A stretch of 36,641 nucleotides of DNA from Motiliproteus sp036964625 (GCA_036964625.1 JBALTG010000037.1:1-36641); one strand, 5' to 3'; shown: positions 1 through 8,287, counted from the stretch's first letter. Program-made: numbers and translations. The notes: generated by a model not told the origin, from the letters alone.

Positions 1-122
1 ACATATCGCTTTGCTTGAAAACGACATTGTCGGCACGGCGCGCCTATTGAATAACGTACACCGGGGGGCTGACTCATGAACCCCAATGCGTCCCAACTGG
101 GCTAGCGGTGTAATATTCGACA

Positions 123-313
123 CTAAGCTACGATTCTGCGTTGCTCTAACTCCGGCCTCCATGCAAGCGTGCGGTTACGCATCGAGGTTAACTCCTGATC
201 CTGATCGGTCCAGGCATAAAACTTGCTGTCCACCGCTTGGCTATCAGCATCCGCGGCGCTGAAAAATCCGCCTTGGGGATGCTGCAGCTTGGTTAAGGCG
301 AGCACATCACATG
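123..313 (-). pseudogene. Relic of DUF255/YyaL (thioredoxin-domain, SSP411-like) protein
   Basis: A minus-strand stretch of about 60 codons contains GGFFSAADADS followed by KFYAWT. This matches the conserved block of the DUF255/YyaL family (GGFYSAxDADSxGxEGKFYxWT), which lies in the (alpha/alpha)6-barrel part of a protein normally about 650-700 residues long. Only about 40 residues are recognisable. The frame is closed by a TAG just upstream and runs into unrelated sequence before the stop at 123. The upstream edge abuts the 42-bp repeat at 314-355, so the repeat or a rearrangement probably forms the breakpoint. No functional product is expected. Family recognition is by motif only. Confidence 0.55.
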
Positions 314-355
314 CCTAGGAGGCTGACCGAGAATAGCGCGCGTAGCGAGAGAGCT
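314..355 (+). repeat. 42-bp dispersed repeat, copy 1
   Basis: This 42-bp segment recurs in the same orientation at 36491-36532 with three mismatches. It carries the core GAATAGCGnGCGTAGCGAGA and ends in AGAGAGCT. ATAGC near its middle can pair with GCTAT just after its end, so it may form a weak hairpin in RNA. It lies 39 bp upstream of lpdA and directly abuts the DUF255 relic. The function is unknown; it looks like a dispersed intergenic repeat. Confidence 0.7.
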
Positions 356-393
356 ATAAAACCAACAAAAATTACCGATAGGAAAACCTGGAT

Positions 394-1830
394 ATGTCTC
401 AAAAGTTTGATGTTGTGGTTATCGGCGCGGGGCCTGGTGGATATGTCGCCGCCATTCGCGCCGCCCAACTGGGCCTGAACACCGCCTGTGTCGAGAAATG
501 GATCGACTCTAAGGGTGCTCCACTGCTGGGCGGAACGTGCTTGAACGTTGGCTGCATCCCTTCCAAAGCGCTGCTGGACAGCACTCACAAGTACCATATG
601 GCACACGCAGAGTTTGAGCTCCACGGCATCAACACGGGTCCGATTTCCATGGACGTTCCGGCGATGATCCAACGCAAGGATCAGATCGTCAAAAACCTGA
701 CCGGTGGTATTGCCGGGCTATTCAAGGCCAACGGGGTCACTCTGCTGCCTGGGACCGGCAAAGTCTTGGCCGGCAAGCAGGTGGAAGTGACCGGGCACGA
801 CGGTAGCACTGACGTGGTCGATGCCGAAAATATCATCATCGCCGCCGGTTCAGTCCCCGTCAACATCCCCCCTGCCCCCCTAACCAACAACCTGATCCTC
901 GACAACGAGGGCGCCCTTAATATTACCGAGACACCCAAGCGCCTCGCCGTGATCGGTGCTGGCGTGATCGGCCTTGAGATGGGATCCGTATGGGCACGCT
1001 TAGGCTCTGAGGTCGTGGTACTGGAGGCGATGGATGAATTCCTACCCTTTTGTGATAAGGATCTGGCCAGAGCGGCCCAGAGCAGCTTTAAGAAGCAAGG
1101 CTTAGATATCCGCCTGAACGCACGAGTGACGGGTACCAAGATTCAAGGCCAGGACGTGAGCGTCCGCTTTACTGATGCCAAGGGTGAGCAGGAGATCCTG
1201 GTCGACAAGCTGATTGTTGCGGTGGGTCGCCGCCCCTACACCGAGAAGCTGCTGGCTGATGATTGCCGTATCGAGCTGGACGAGCGCGGTTTTATTGCCG
1301 TCGATGACCAGTGCCGCACCAACGTATCTGGCGTCTACGCCATCGGTGACGTGGTCCGTGGGCCTATGCTGGCGCACAAGGCCTCTGAAGAGGGCATCAT
1401 GGTAGCCGATATTATTCACGGCCATGCCGCTCGAATGAACTACGACTGCATCCCCGGCATCATCTACACACACCCAGAACTGGCCTGGGTCGGTAAATCC
1501 GAGACGCAACTCAAAGCTGAAGGCGTCGAGATTAAGGTGGGTAAGTTCCCCTTCGCAGCGTCCGGTCGCGCCATGGCCTCACAGGATACCGACGGTTTCG
1601 TCAAGCTGATTGCCGATTCAGAAACAGATCGTATCCTGGGCTGCCAGATTCTCGGTGGCCAGGCTGGCGAACTGATAGCACAAGCGGTAATCGCGATGGA
1701 GTTTGGTTCCACCGCCAAAGACCTTCAACAGACCGTATTCGCCCATCCGACCGTATCCGAGGCGATCCACGAAGCCGCTCTGGCTTGCGACGGCCATGCG
1801 ATCCACATAGCCAACCGTAAAAAGCGCTAA
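394..1830 (+). CDS. lpdA: Dihydrolipoyl dehydrogenase (E3)
   Basis: This 478-residue FAD-dependent disulfide oxidoreductase reoxidises dihydrolipoamide in 2-oxoacid dehydrogenase complexes or the glycine cleavage system, passing electrons to NAD+. The FAD-binding motif VIGAGPGGYVAA lies at about residues 9-20. The redox disulfide is in GGTCLNVGCIPSKALL (C49, C54). A second Rossmann motif, VIGAGVIGLEMGS, binds NAD. The second FAD motif contains YAIGDVVRGPMLAHKA. The C-terminal interface carries the catalytic His-Glu pair in FAHPTVSEAIHEA. Length is normal for the family. The ATG follows a weak GGA-type ribosome site. No E1 or E2 gene is adjacent: relics lie on both sides, so the gene seems to have lost its operon neighbours. 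A hairpin follows the stop. Confidence 0.97.
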   Translation: MSQKFDVVVIGAGPGGYVAAIRAAQLGLNTACVEKWIDSKGAPLLGGTCLNVGCIPSKALLDSTHKYHMAHAEFELHGINTGPISMDVPAMIQRKDQIVKNLTGGIAGLFKANGVTLLPGTGKVLAGKQVEVTGHDGSTDVVDAENIIIAAGSVPVNIPPAPLTNNLILDNEGALNITETPKRLAVIGAGVIGLEMGSVWARLGSEVVVLEAMDEFLPFCDKDLARAAQSSFKKQGLDIRLNARVTGTKIQGQDVSVRFTDAKGEQEILVDKLIVAVGRRPYTEKLLADDCRIELDERGFIAVDDQCRTNVSGVYAIGDVVRGPMLAHKASEEGIMVADIIHGHAARMNYDCIPGIIYTHPELAWVGKSETQLKAEGVEIKVGKFPFAASGRAMASQDTDGFVKLIADSETDRILGCQILGGQAGELIAQAVIAMEFGSTAKDLQQTVFAHPTVSEAIHEAALACDGHAIHIANRKKR

Positions 1831-1838
1831 CAAGCTGA

Positions 1839-1864
1839 TGCCGGCCTCCCACACGAGGCCGGTA
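1839..1864 (+). terminator. Hairpin after lpdA, possible terminator
   Basis: CCGGCCTC at 1841-1848 pairs with GAGGCCGG at 1855-1862 around the 6-nt loop CCACAC; two flanking pairs (T-A and a G-T wobble) extend the stem to about 10 bp. It begins 8 nt after the lpdA stop. There is no T-run behind it, so it is either a weak terminator or a transcript-end protecting hairpin. It also marks the truncated 3' edge of the RAYT relic. Confidence 0.5.
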
Positions 1865-1868
1865 GCTG

Positions 1869-2183
1869 GATCGCCTTGAACCGCCCCTGAAAAACATGCC
1901 CTGTCCGCCTGTGGCGGCGGTTATAGCACGGTGTATAAGTACCGTTGAGGTATTTCATGTCCTTTGAGAGCGTAGGGTTGGTTGTTTCTATCAGCAGATG
2001 ATAGTGATTCGACATCAGGCAGTATGCGTGACACAGCCACCCGTGACGGTCGCAGCAGTTGTTCAGCAACTCGAGGAAAGAAATTCAGTCAGAATCATCG
2101 CGAAAGATAGCCTCCTGCGGATTTCCGCGAGATATCACGTGATACAACGCGCCAGCAAACTCGATTCGAAGTGGTCTGGCCAT
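1869..2183 (-). pseudogene. REP-associated tyrosine transposase (RAYT, Y1/TnpA-like), broken
   Basis: Read from an ATG at 2183 on the minus strand, the frame gives MARPLRIEFAGALYHVISRG, the usual RAYT N-terminus. A TGA stop interrupts it after RDDSD. The frame then resumes with LLNNCCDRHGWLCHAYCLMS and NHYHLLIET, the HUH motif of Y1 transposases, and ends at TGHVFQGRFKAI. There the sequence switches to the lpdA downstream region, so the C-terminal part, including the rest of the catalytic domain, is missing. Intact RAYTs mobilise or maintain REP sequences, and a REP-like repeat lies about 50 bp upstream at 2231-2259. The gene is dead by one nonsense change plus truncation. Confidence 0.85.
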
Positions 2184-2230
2184 CGGCTCCAATCCCCTAG
2201 CATAAAGACCTATCGTTAGTACCGACAGAG

Positions 2231-2259
2231 TATAGTGTCAAATATAAGGCCTGACCCCG
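2231..2259 (+). repeat. REP-like repeat, copy A (next to RAYT relic)
   Basis: The 29-nt segment TATAGTGTCA...GGCCTGACCCCG recurs in inverse orientation at 8512-8540 with 4 mismatches. It lies about 50 bp upstream of the RAYT relic start, where REPs cognate to RAYTs usually sit. A fragment with GGTCACGGGGTCA, also adjoining copy B, occurs at about 2819-2831. Confidence 0.55.
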
Positions 2260-2263
2260 CACG

Positions 2264-2536
2264 CACGCCATGACCTTCGGGGACGGCGCAAGCATCTTCT
2301 ATCCCCTGGTGAGCCTGGATGTTTCAGCGCATGAGGTCAGCCACGGATTCACCGAGCAGAACTCAAACCTGATCTATTCCAGCCAGTCCGGCGGGATTAA
2401 TGAAGCCTTCTCTGATATGGCTGGCGAGGCCGCAGAGAATTTTATGCATCGCGAGAACGACTTCCTAGTGGGCGCCGATATTTTCAAGGCGACCGGTCAA
2501 GCGCTGGCATCGGTGGAAACGTATACCAGCGTCTAG
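2264..2536 (+). pseudogene. M4 (thermolysin/pseudolysin) metalloprotease fragment
   Basis: About 80 codons encode the catalytic core of an M4 peptidase: MTFGDG, then HEVSHGFTEQNSNLIYS with the HExxH zinc site, then GGINEAFSDMAGEAAE with the third zinc ligand Glu, then ENDFLVGADIFK. A full secreted M4 enzyme has a signal peptide, a propeptide and about 300 catalytic residues; here both ends are absent. Similarity begins immediately after the REP-like repeat and ends near codon 80, followed by unrelated sequence and a stop. All three zinc ligands are present, but the fold cannot be complete, so this is a relic and not a working enzyme. Confidence 0.88.
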
Positions 2537-2624
2537 GTTTCGGCGATCAAGAAACCAAGAACAAATATACGCCCGATTTCGTAAAATCTCGCAGGGCTGC
2601 ATTCGCCCACGTCTAATCCGAGAC

Positions 2625-2792
2625 CTAGCAGCCTGTCGGACTTAACACTGATCTACTACGGGAAAGCCGACTTTGGCCATTTCCCACTCTCTTTTTCGTT
2701 TAATAGAACCACTATTAGCCTCAAAAGAGTTCGAAAACTGCCTCAAATCGGTCTTCCCCTCGCTGCGGCGCTTACGTCCGACAGACTGCTAG
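2625..2792. mobile_element. 168-bp MITE-like element with terminal inverted repeats, copy 1
   Basis: The left end CTAGCAGCCTGTCGGACTTA (2625-2644) and the reverse complement of the right end (2773-2792) match at 18 of 20 positions. No ORF lies inside. The outermost CTAG occurs at both ends and is either part of the inverted repeat or a target duplication. A 36-nt internal block (2721-2756) recurs inverted at 25847-25882 with one mismatch, and the adjoining end is also shared. The element is therefore a member of a dispersed family, probably a non-autonomous derivative of an IS not present in this window. Confidence 0.75.
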
Positions 2793-2983
2793 TCCAGCCC
2801 CGTTTGACACCAATCTTAGGTCACGGGGTCAACCTCAACGAGGTCAACAGCTCTATTTTTTGCATTCGTTCATGAAAAGCTGACCGGGCATTCTGTCTTA
2901 CAAAGCAACTAATGATAATTAGATCGTGGTATTGTGGCAGATATTTTTTTACAATCTCAGTCGCCGTATTTTGAGAGAATAGA
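2793..2983 (+). other. Leader region upstream of the chemoreceptor
   Basis: This stretch between the MITE-like element and the chemoreceptor holds no convincing ORF. It contains a partial REP-like fragment near 2819-2831 and an A/T-rich segment (about 2905-2960). No confident -35/-10 pair could be assigned. A weak purine-rich ribosome site (GAGAGA) precedes the ATG at 2984. Confidence 0.4.
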
Positions 2984-4642
2984 ATGCTAAATCGACATAT
3001 CGGTTACAAAATTTTGGCCTCGGTGGTGGTCTGTGTGTTGCTTGCGATGGGGTCTATAGGCGTCTATTTCACTCAGGAGCAGGAACGCAGTATTTTGCAA
3101 CAGAATGAGCGGGCGATGATTAAACTCTCGGAAACCACTAGCCAGAGCGTTCAAACGATCATGCTGGCGGGGTATGCCGATATTGCTGAAGATCTTGCCG
3201 CCAATCTTAAGAAGGTAGATGGCGTTAGCGACTTTCGGATCGTTGATCGTTATGGCATGGAGGCATTCACCAAGAATACGACCATCGAAGAGGTCAACGA
3301 ACGGATCGGGGATGAGGAGTTTTTTACCCGTGATGAGGAGCGCCAAATTACGGTGCTGGATAAGGCTAATCAACACTTTCAACAGGCGATCGATACCCTC
3401 CAGACCGTTACGTATTATGAACAGGGTCACGATGGTGAGCCGCTGTTAACGCTGTTAACACCCGTCGAAAACCATAAGGATTGTAGCCGTTGTCACGGTA
3501 GCGATCACAAGGTGCGCGGGGTTATCAAAATCACCTCGCCCTTAACTGATATTTACGCTGAGATCCGTCACACCTGGATATCATTAGTAGTTGCAATGAT
3601 GGTGATCACCTTACTGGTGATTATCATTATCGGCTGGCTCGTCCGTAGAATTTCTTTACCCATCCTCAATGTTGCGAATCAAATGGATGCGATATCTACC
3701 GGTGATGGTGATTTAACAGTATCGCTACCTGTAAACGGCCAGGATGAGGTTGCTAAGCTTTCAAATGGCTTTAATACCTTTGTCAGAAAAATCCATGCCA
3801 CCATGGCCAATGTCGCCGAATCTGGTTCGCGCTTAAATAAACTCGCTGATGGCGTTAAAAATATCTCATCAGAAACACTGCGTGCGACTTCTCAGCAACG
3901 ACAAGATACCGAGCACGCAGCTCAATCTGTTGCTGCTATGCAAACAACGGTGATGGAGGTTTCTGAGCATGCATCATCGGCGATGACAGAAGCGCGCCAA
4001 GTAGAATCAATTGCTCAGCAAGGTCGAGGGGATGTGGAGGGAACTATCAATTCCATCCGTATCCTTAAGCACAGTATCGATGATTCAAGCCGTGCGATTT
4101 CAAACCTGGGTGATGATGTAGAAAAGATTGGTGATATTTTGGTGATGATTCAGTCTATTGCCAATCAGACCAATTTGCTTGCTCTGAATGCCAGCATTGA
4201 AGCGGCTCGGGCGGGTGAAAATGGCCGAGGTTTCGCAGTGGTAGCTGATGAGGTGCGAACACTGGCGGGCAGAACCCAGCAATCGACTTCCGACATCCAG
4301 AGTTTTATCGAGCGCCTGCAGCTCAGCAGCGGCGAAGCAACGAGCCTGATGGATACTTGCCAGCGTCAAGCGGATAGCAGCATGGATCAGGCGGACCGGT
4401 CGGGTGTATCGCTCAAACAGATCACCGAGGCGGCACACGAAATTGTTAATATCAACACCACTATTTCGACGGCGTTGGCCGAAAGCGAACGTTCTACAGA
4501 AGAGATCAATCGATCGATTAGCAGTATCAACCAGGAAGCACAACACACCAACCAGCAAGCAGATCAGGCGTATCACCGCAGTATAGAATTGGCAGGCGTG
4601 GTTGAACATCTGGAGCAACTGGTGAAACAGTTTCGACGCTAA
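2984..4642 (+). CDS. Methyl-accepting chemotaxis protein with periplasmic c-type haem motif
   Basis: This 552-residue membrane chemoreceptor has TM1 at about 9-29, a periplasmic sensor at about 30-196 and TM2 at about 198-220. A HAMP domain follows (about 221-275), then a long cytoplasmic signalling coiled coil. The tip that binds CheA/CheW is the conserved NQTNLLALNASIEAARAGE followed by GRGFAVVADEVRTLA. Near the end of the sensor is C167-S-R-C170-H171, a CxxCH motif for covalent haem c, followed by GSDHKVRGVIKI. Haem-bearing chemoreceptor sensors are known (Desulfovibrio DcrA; Geobacter GSU0582 and GSU0935), so sensing of oxygen, redox state or a gaseous ligand is inferred. Haem attachment would need the periplasmic cytochrome c maturation system. 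No C-terminal CheR/CheB-docking pentapeptide is visible. No che genes are adjacent. Confidence 0.95.
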   Translation: MLNRHIGYKILASVVVCVLLAMGSIGVYFTQEQERSILQQNERAMIKLSETTSQSVQTIMLAGYADIAEDLAANLKKVDGVSDFRIVDRYGMEAFTKNTTIEEVNERIGDEEFFTRDEERQITVLDKANQHFQQAIDTLQTVTYYEQGHDGEPLLTLLTPVENHKDCSRCHGSDHKVRGVIKITSPLTDIYAEIRHTWISLVVAMMVITLLVIIIIGWLVRRISLPILNVANQMDAISTGDGDLTVSLPVNGQDEVAKLSNGFNTFVRKIHATMANVAESGSRLNKLADGVKNISSETLRATSQQRQDTEHAAQSVAAMQTTVMEVSEHASSAMTEARQVESIAQQGRGDVEGTINSIRILKHSIDDSSRAISNLGDDVEKIGDILVMIQSIANQTNLLALNASIEAARAGENGRGFAVVADEVRTLAGRTQQSTSDIQSFIERLQLSSGEATSLMDTCQRQADSSMDQADRSGVSLKQITEAAHEIVNINTTISTALAESERSTEEINRSISSINQEAQHTNQQADQAYHRSIELAGVVEHLEQLVKQFRR

Positions 4643-4824
4643 ACTGTCAGGTATAGGTATCGGATAGGTTTCAGTGCGTATTCCGGTGAAGATGAACACC
4701 AGATTTCTCAGCGCATCACGACCCTGGTGTTTTAACAACACCCGCAGGGCCAGCTCTTGCTTTTTGCCCCCCTTGAATCCCGGTATTCTGGTTAGCGCTA
4801 CGCGCGAATAGGAGGACGCTGCGC

Positions 4825-5373
4825 TTATGGCGTCAGCGGCCATTCTGCCACCGGGCGATACCGGCCTTGGTGCGATTCGAACAGGGTGAAGTGCCTGCAG
4901 CTTAGCTGAAAATCTGGCGGGGTTTTCGATTCCGGCACCTCGACCCGGTAGCCCCGCGCCAAGGTCAGGTGCGGCCGAAACGCCTTGGGAGCGCTTACCA
5001 GCGCTAGTGGTAGCAGTGCCTGCTGCAGACTGTAGACCAGTTGTTGTAACGCCAGCTGCTCTTGCCTTGGCGCCAACAACAGGATATTGGCGCGGCGCCA
5101 GCGGTCCAGACGGTCCAGCGCCACTGTTAACAGCTCACCGGGGGCTCGAACACTGGCAGCGGCGGTGCAGACGGCCGCAATCTGCGACAAGGGCACAGCG
5201 CCCAGAAACATCAGGGTCAGGTGGAAGTTTTCTGAGGCCACGGGGCGGCCGTAACGCAGCCCAAGCTCACGTCGCCATTGCGCAATGGCTGTACGCTGCG
5301 CCTCACTGCAGGACAGAGCGAAAAACAGCCGTTTGCAGGGCTCGGCCAGCTCACGGGGTGCGGGGTGATCCAT
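4825..5373 (-). CDS. thpR: RNA 2',3'-cyclic phosphodiesterase (2'-5' RNA ligase family)
   Basis: This 182-residue protein belongs to the 2H phosphoesterase superfamily (ThpR/LigT). The two catalytic HxTx motifs are HLTL at residues 51-54 (in ENFHLTLMFLG) and HLTL at 135-138 (in FRPHLTLARG), at normal spacing. Family members hydrolyse 2',3'-cyclic phosphate RNA ends and can reversibly join 2'-5' linkages; the protein acts in the cytoplasm. The start at 5373 is supported by a GAGGA ribosome site about 8 nt upstream. It is the second gene of a minus-strand pair with the PhyH-family gene, 109 nt apart, so co-transcription is possible but unproven. Length is normal. Confidence 0.93.
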   Translation of the reverse strand: MDHPAPRELAEPCKRLFFALSCSEAQRTAIAQWRRELGLRYGRPVASENFHLTLMFLGAVPLSQIAAVCTAAASVRAPGELLTVALDRLDRWRRANILLLAPRQEQLALQQLVYSLQQALLPLALVSAPKAFRPHLTLARGYRVEVPESKTPPDFQLSCRHFTLFESHQGRYRPVAEWPLTP

Positions 5374-5482
5374 AACATCGTCCTCTGTATCGACGGGGCG
5401 TGGTTATTACACGCCTCGCTCAGTGGCTTGGTACGGCCTCGGTTCAGCCCAGCAGCTGCATGACCGGTCATCGCCCCACGGC

Positions 5483-6292
5483 TTAGTCGTATTCCGCTTC
5501 TTTATGATCACCGAGTAGGCGCCGTTGTCGTGTTGTAGCCGCGGCCAGCACGGCGGGGTTGAACTGCCAATGCAGATAAGGCGAGAACTTCTGCGCCACC
5601 ATACGCCGACCGTAGTGCATCTGTAATAAATAACGTGTGCGATCGCGTGTGCGGTTGCAGCTGCCAGCGTGCCAGAGTTCGCTGCGGAACATCAGTACGT
5701 CCCCTGCCCGGCACAGCACAGCCTGTGTCGGGCGGCCTTGCCATTGGGTTTCGCTGGCGGCAGGTGGCCGCCCGGCCCGGTGGCTGCCCGGAATCACCCG
5801 AGTCGGGCACAGATCCAGATCGATATCATCCAGATACAGCTGTGCCGTACAGATCTGCATGGGTAATTCGAAGCTCGCGTCGGCCAGCAGGCTTTCCGGC
5901 AGTGGCATCACCAGATAATCCAGATGCAGTTCGGCGCCAACAAAGCCTGGATGACAGCGCCAGGCGGTTTGACCAATAACGTGGCAATCGGCACCAAGGG
6001 CCGCCTCTGCCAGCTCAATCACCCCGCGTAGGTCGATAAACGGTAACCAGGCCGGATCACGGTTGAATACGCATTTATAATGATCGAGTAGGCCGCTATA
6101 GTCCCAGTGCACCGGCTCAAGAGCATCGATCGCCGTACGCACGGCGCCGATTTGAGCGTTATCCAAGACCCCGGGCAGCAGCACAAAGCCGTCTTGGTGC
6201 AAGGTCTGCAAACGCCGGCCAGTAAGGTAAGAAAAAGCTTCTGGAGTGACCATGCGATGCCCCGCTGGTAAAGGTAGATGACTCCCAGTCAT
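5483..6292 (-). CDS. Phytanoyl-CoA dioxygenase (PhyH) family Fe(II)/2-oxoglutarate oxygenase
   Basis: This 269-residue protein has the PhyH opening (LHQDGFVLLPGVLDNAQI at about 32-48) and the iron facial triad: H123-x-D125 in ELHLDYL and the distal His208 in SELWHAGSCNRT. Arginines in RTRDRTRYLLQMHYG probably bind the 2-oxoglutarate carboxylate. The segment TRVIPGSHRAGR is the usual loop before the distal His. Substrates in this family range from fatty acyl-CoA to halogenated or secondary-metabolite precursors and ectoine, so the substrate cannot be named. A second in-frame ATG at codon 14 (MVTPEAF) is an alternative start and has a G-rich stretch before it. The gene lies upstream of thpR on the same strand. 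Confidence 0.9.
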   Translation of the reverse strand: MTGSHLPLPAGHRMVTPEAFSYLTGRRLQTLHQDGFVLLPGVLDNAQIGAVRTAIDALEPVHWDYSGLLDHYKCVFNRDPAWLPFIDLRGVIELAEAALGADCHVIGQTAWRCHPGFVGAELHLDYLVMPLPESLLADASFELPMQICTAQLYLDDIDLDLCPTRVIPGSHRAGRPPAASETQWQGRPTQAVLCRAGDVLMFRSELWHAGSCNRTRDRTRYLLQMHYGRRMVAQKFSPYLHWQFNPAVLAAATTRQRRLLGDHKEAEYD

Positions 6293-6454
6293 CTTGGCAC
6301 TGCGGCGGTTGTTTAGCCAAGATTCAAGCGTCCTAGAGGCTCTCCGTATGCTCTATTTATAGGGGGGTACAGAGGATGAATGCTCACGACATAACTACAC
6401 CTGAAGACAAACACTTGATACCATCCGCAAAATTCTCACGACCGAGCCATAAAG

Positions 6455-7942
6455 ATGCATAAAACAAGGTTGCCTAACACGGCTTTTGCGCTATGTGCTT
6501 TGCTTCTATGCGGAGCCGTTTTAGGCGCGCTTTGGTCAGTCCGCTTCTTACCATTACAGGACTATCCGCAACATCTGTTTATCGCATTTGCGACAGCGAC
6601 CGCGGACTCGGCAACCTTTGACTGGCTGAAGCACTACGATATTTCACCGTCTTTAGCGCCTTATAACCTCTGTTATTTAATTATTGGCGGGGTCAGTCAG
6701 CTGATAGGGATCGAAGCTGCAGGAAAAACGTTTTTATCTCTGATTATTCTACTCTACACAGGGTTTGTGTTAACCCAGCCGAAATCTGACCAAAGCGAAT
6801 CAATCCGCGCACCCTGGCCATTGCTGTTGATCTTTCCGCTGTTCTTTAATCAAATTTTCTATATGGGTTTTTTGAACTACTTGCTCGCCCTGCCGTTACT
6901 TTTATTTGCCCTGCGCTACACCATCAGCTTCGCCACCAGCACTAACCCCAAGTCTCAGCTTGCTCTATTAGGGCCCTTAATGGCGTTGGTGTTTCTGGCG
7001 CACCCTTACGTATTCACGGTCTACCTCGTATTAGGCGGCTGCATTCTATGGAGCCATTGGGGATCGTTCAATACCATGGTCAGATTATTAAAATTATTCA
7101 TCCCTAGCGGTTTGATGTTTGTATTCTGGTACTTGCAATTACCCAAACTCGACCAGCCCTTTGTTTTCTCGTGGTGGGATTTTATTGATGGTACCTTGAC
7201 CTATTTTGCTTTGCCATTCATGGGCATGCGATTAACAACAAACATTGATTCCATCACCTTGGCGTTATGGGCAGCCATCGCTACGGTCATTCTTTATTCA
7301 CTATGGAGAGCCCGGGACAGCATTGCGTGGCTTCGTCCATCACTGATGTTATGGATGACATTGCTAACCCTCGTGTTGTTTTGCGCGCTACCGTTCTGGT
7401 TTGGTTATTACTCCTACTTCAACGTTCGGTTAGCCCCACTGGTGTGCCTGCTTGCTGTCGTGACATTTAGCGTGCTACCAGTCCACCGCATCGGTGCCGC
7501 CGTGATCATGGTCTCTTGCTTAGGATTACTCGCGATTGCTGATCAGCGACATCGGGACTACTCCGTAGAAACTGCCGCGATATTGCCAATATTGGAACAG
7601 ATGCCTGCTAATGCTCGCGTCTTTCCAATCTATGAGGATTCAAGCTCTGCTCAATTTGATCCGACTTTTTATTACCAGATTCATGCACATGACCATCACT
7701 ATTACCACACCCTAATCGGTGGCGGCGTCGGTCCCACTCTATTCCCCAACCCCATGCTGCCGGTACAGTACAAGGTTGGTGCCCTCCCCCCCTCACCTAA
7801 CTCAGCCCAGGGATTGGCACAGGCCTATGATTTTGTTTTACTCCGCTCACCGAAGCCAAACATGGTAAATTTATTTTCCGAAGTGATGCAGCCCATAGCG
7901 CGTTCAGGCCCCTGGTTTTCATTTAAAGCGATAAAACATTGA
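6455..7942 (+). CDS. Multi-spanning membrane protein, GT-C-like
   Basis: This is a 495-residue hydrophobic protein with roughly ten or more membrane segments, beginning at residues 9-30. The first external loop has FLPLQDYPQHLF, an acidic-loop arrangement seen in integral membrane GT-C glycosyltransferases that use polyprenyl-phosphate sugars. The C-terminal 130 residues look more soluble (MPANARVFPIYEDSS and following) and would face the periplasm. I do not recognise a named family. The gene stands alone, 163 bp downstream of the divergent PhyH gene and before the glycan genes at 8712-12746, which supports a surface-glycan role by context only. Base composition is more A/T-rich than the xdh block. 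Confidence 0.75.
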   Translation: MHKTRLPNTAFALCALLLCGAVLGALWSVRFLPLQDYPQHLFIAFATATADSATFDWLKHYDISPSLAPYNLCYLIIGGVSQLIGIEAAGKTFLSLIILLYTGFVLTQPKSDQSESIRAPWPLLLIFPLFFNQIFYMGFLNYLLALPLLLFALRYTISFATSTNPKSQLALLGPLMALVFLAHPYVFTVYLVLGGCILWSHWGSFNTMVRLLKLFIPSGLMFVFWYLQLPKLDQPFVFSWWDFIDGTLTYFALPFMGMRLTTNIDSITLALWAAIATVILYSLWRARDSIAWLRPSLMLWMTLLTLVLFCALPFWFGYYSYFNVRLAPLVCLLAVVTFSVLPVHRIGAAVIMVSCLGLLAIADQRHRDYSVETAAILPILEQMPANARVFPIYEDSSSAQFDPTFYYQIHAHDHHYYHTLIGGGVGPTLFPNPMLPVQYKVGALPPSPNSAQGLAQAYDFVLLRSPKPNMVNLFSEVMQPIARSGPWFSFKAIKH

Positions 7943-7957
7943 GTCTATTATTAACAG

Positions 7958-7990
7958 GGGTCGCAGGGTCGGGTCTTGCGTTTTGCCTAG
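7958..7990. repeat. Possible degenerate REP-like sequence
   Basis: The segment around GGGTCGGGTCTTGCGTTTTG, just after the membrane-protein stop, resembles the GGGTCAGGTCTTGCATTTTG type of REP sequence that I associate with RAYT transposases. Only one diverged arm is present, so the assignment is weak. The rest of 7943-8080 holds no gene. Confidence 0.25.
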
Positions 7991-8080
7991 TAATAACAGT
8001 GACGGAATGCGGTTACGCCACGCATGCTGCGACCAAATAGTCGGAGCGATACCCTGCTGCATCATTCAGCCAGAATCCTG

Positions 8081-8287
8081 CTAATCTTGGGATTCATAAC
8101 CCGCGCTTGAGTCTTTCTGCTCTAACGCGGCCGCTAACTCCCAGCCCTTCTCCCAATCGTAATGTTTCCAGTTATTGATCGCGTAAGGGTTGTCACTGCT
8201 TCGTATTCCTTCGAGGTGAGCATCCCAGCCCGCGTCTACAGGGCTGTATTGGTCTTCTGAGAGTTCATCTCGACGTAGCTTAACCAT
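8081..8287 (-). CDS. Small RMF/CrpP-like protein
   Basis: A 68-residue ORF starts at the second of two ATGs (8287): GGAGG lies at 8296-8300 with 8 nt spacing, whereas the first ATG (8302) overlaps that site. The core pattern is G-W-x-A-x3-G-x6-P-Y-x9-W-x2-G-W. E. coli ribosome modulation factor has G-Y-x-A-x3-G-x6-P-Y-x8-W-x2-G-W, one residue shorter between Tyr and Trp. RMF dimerises (hibernates) 70S ribosomes in stationary phase; CrpP-type relatives have been described in Pseudomonas. The protein here has an acidic N-terminus (RRDELSEDQYSP) and tail, unlike basic RMF, so ribosome binding is not assured. It stands alone, with no gene within 130 bp on either side. Confidence 0.7.
   Translation of the reverse strand: MVKLRRDELSEDQYSPVDAGWDAHLEGIRSSDNPYAINNWKHYDWEKGWELAAALEQKDSSAGYESQD

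Noticed and set aside
4100..4843. 247-codon open frame on the minus strand
   Set aside because: Mostly antisense to the chemoreceptor; no family motif. Its first 60 codons, outside the receptor, read like protein, but I could not match them to anything.
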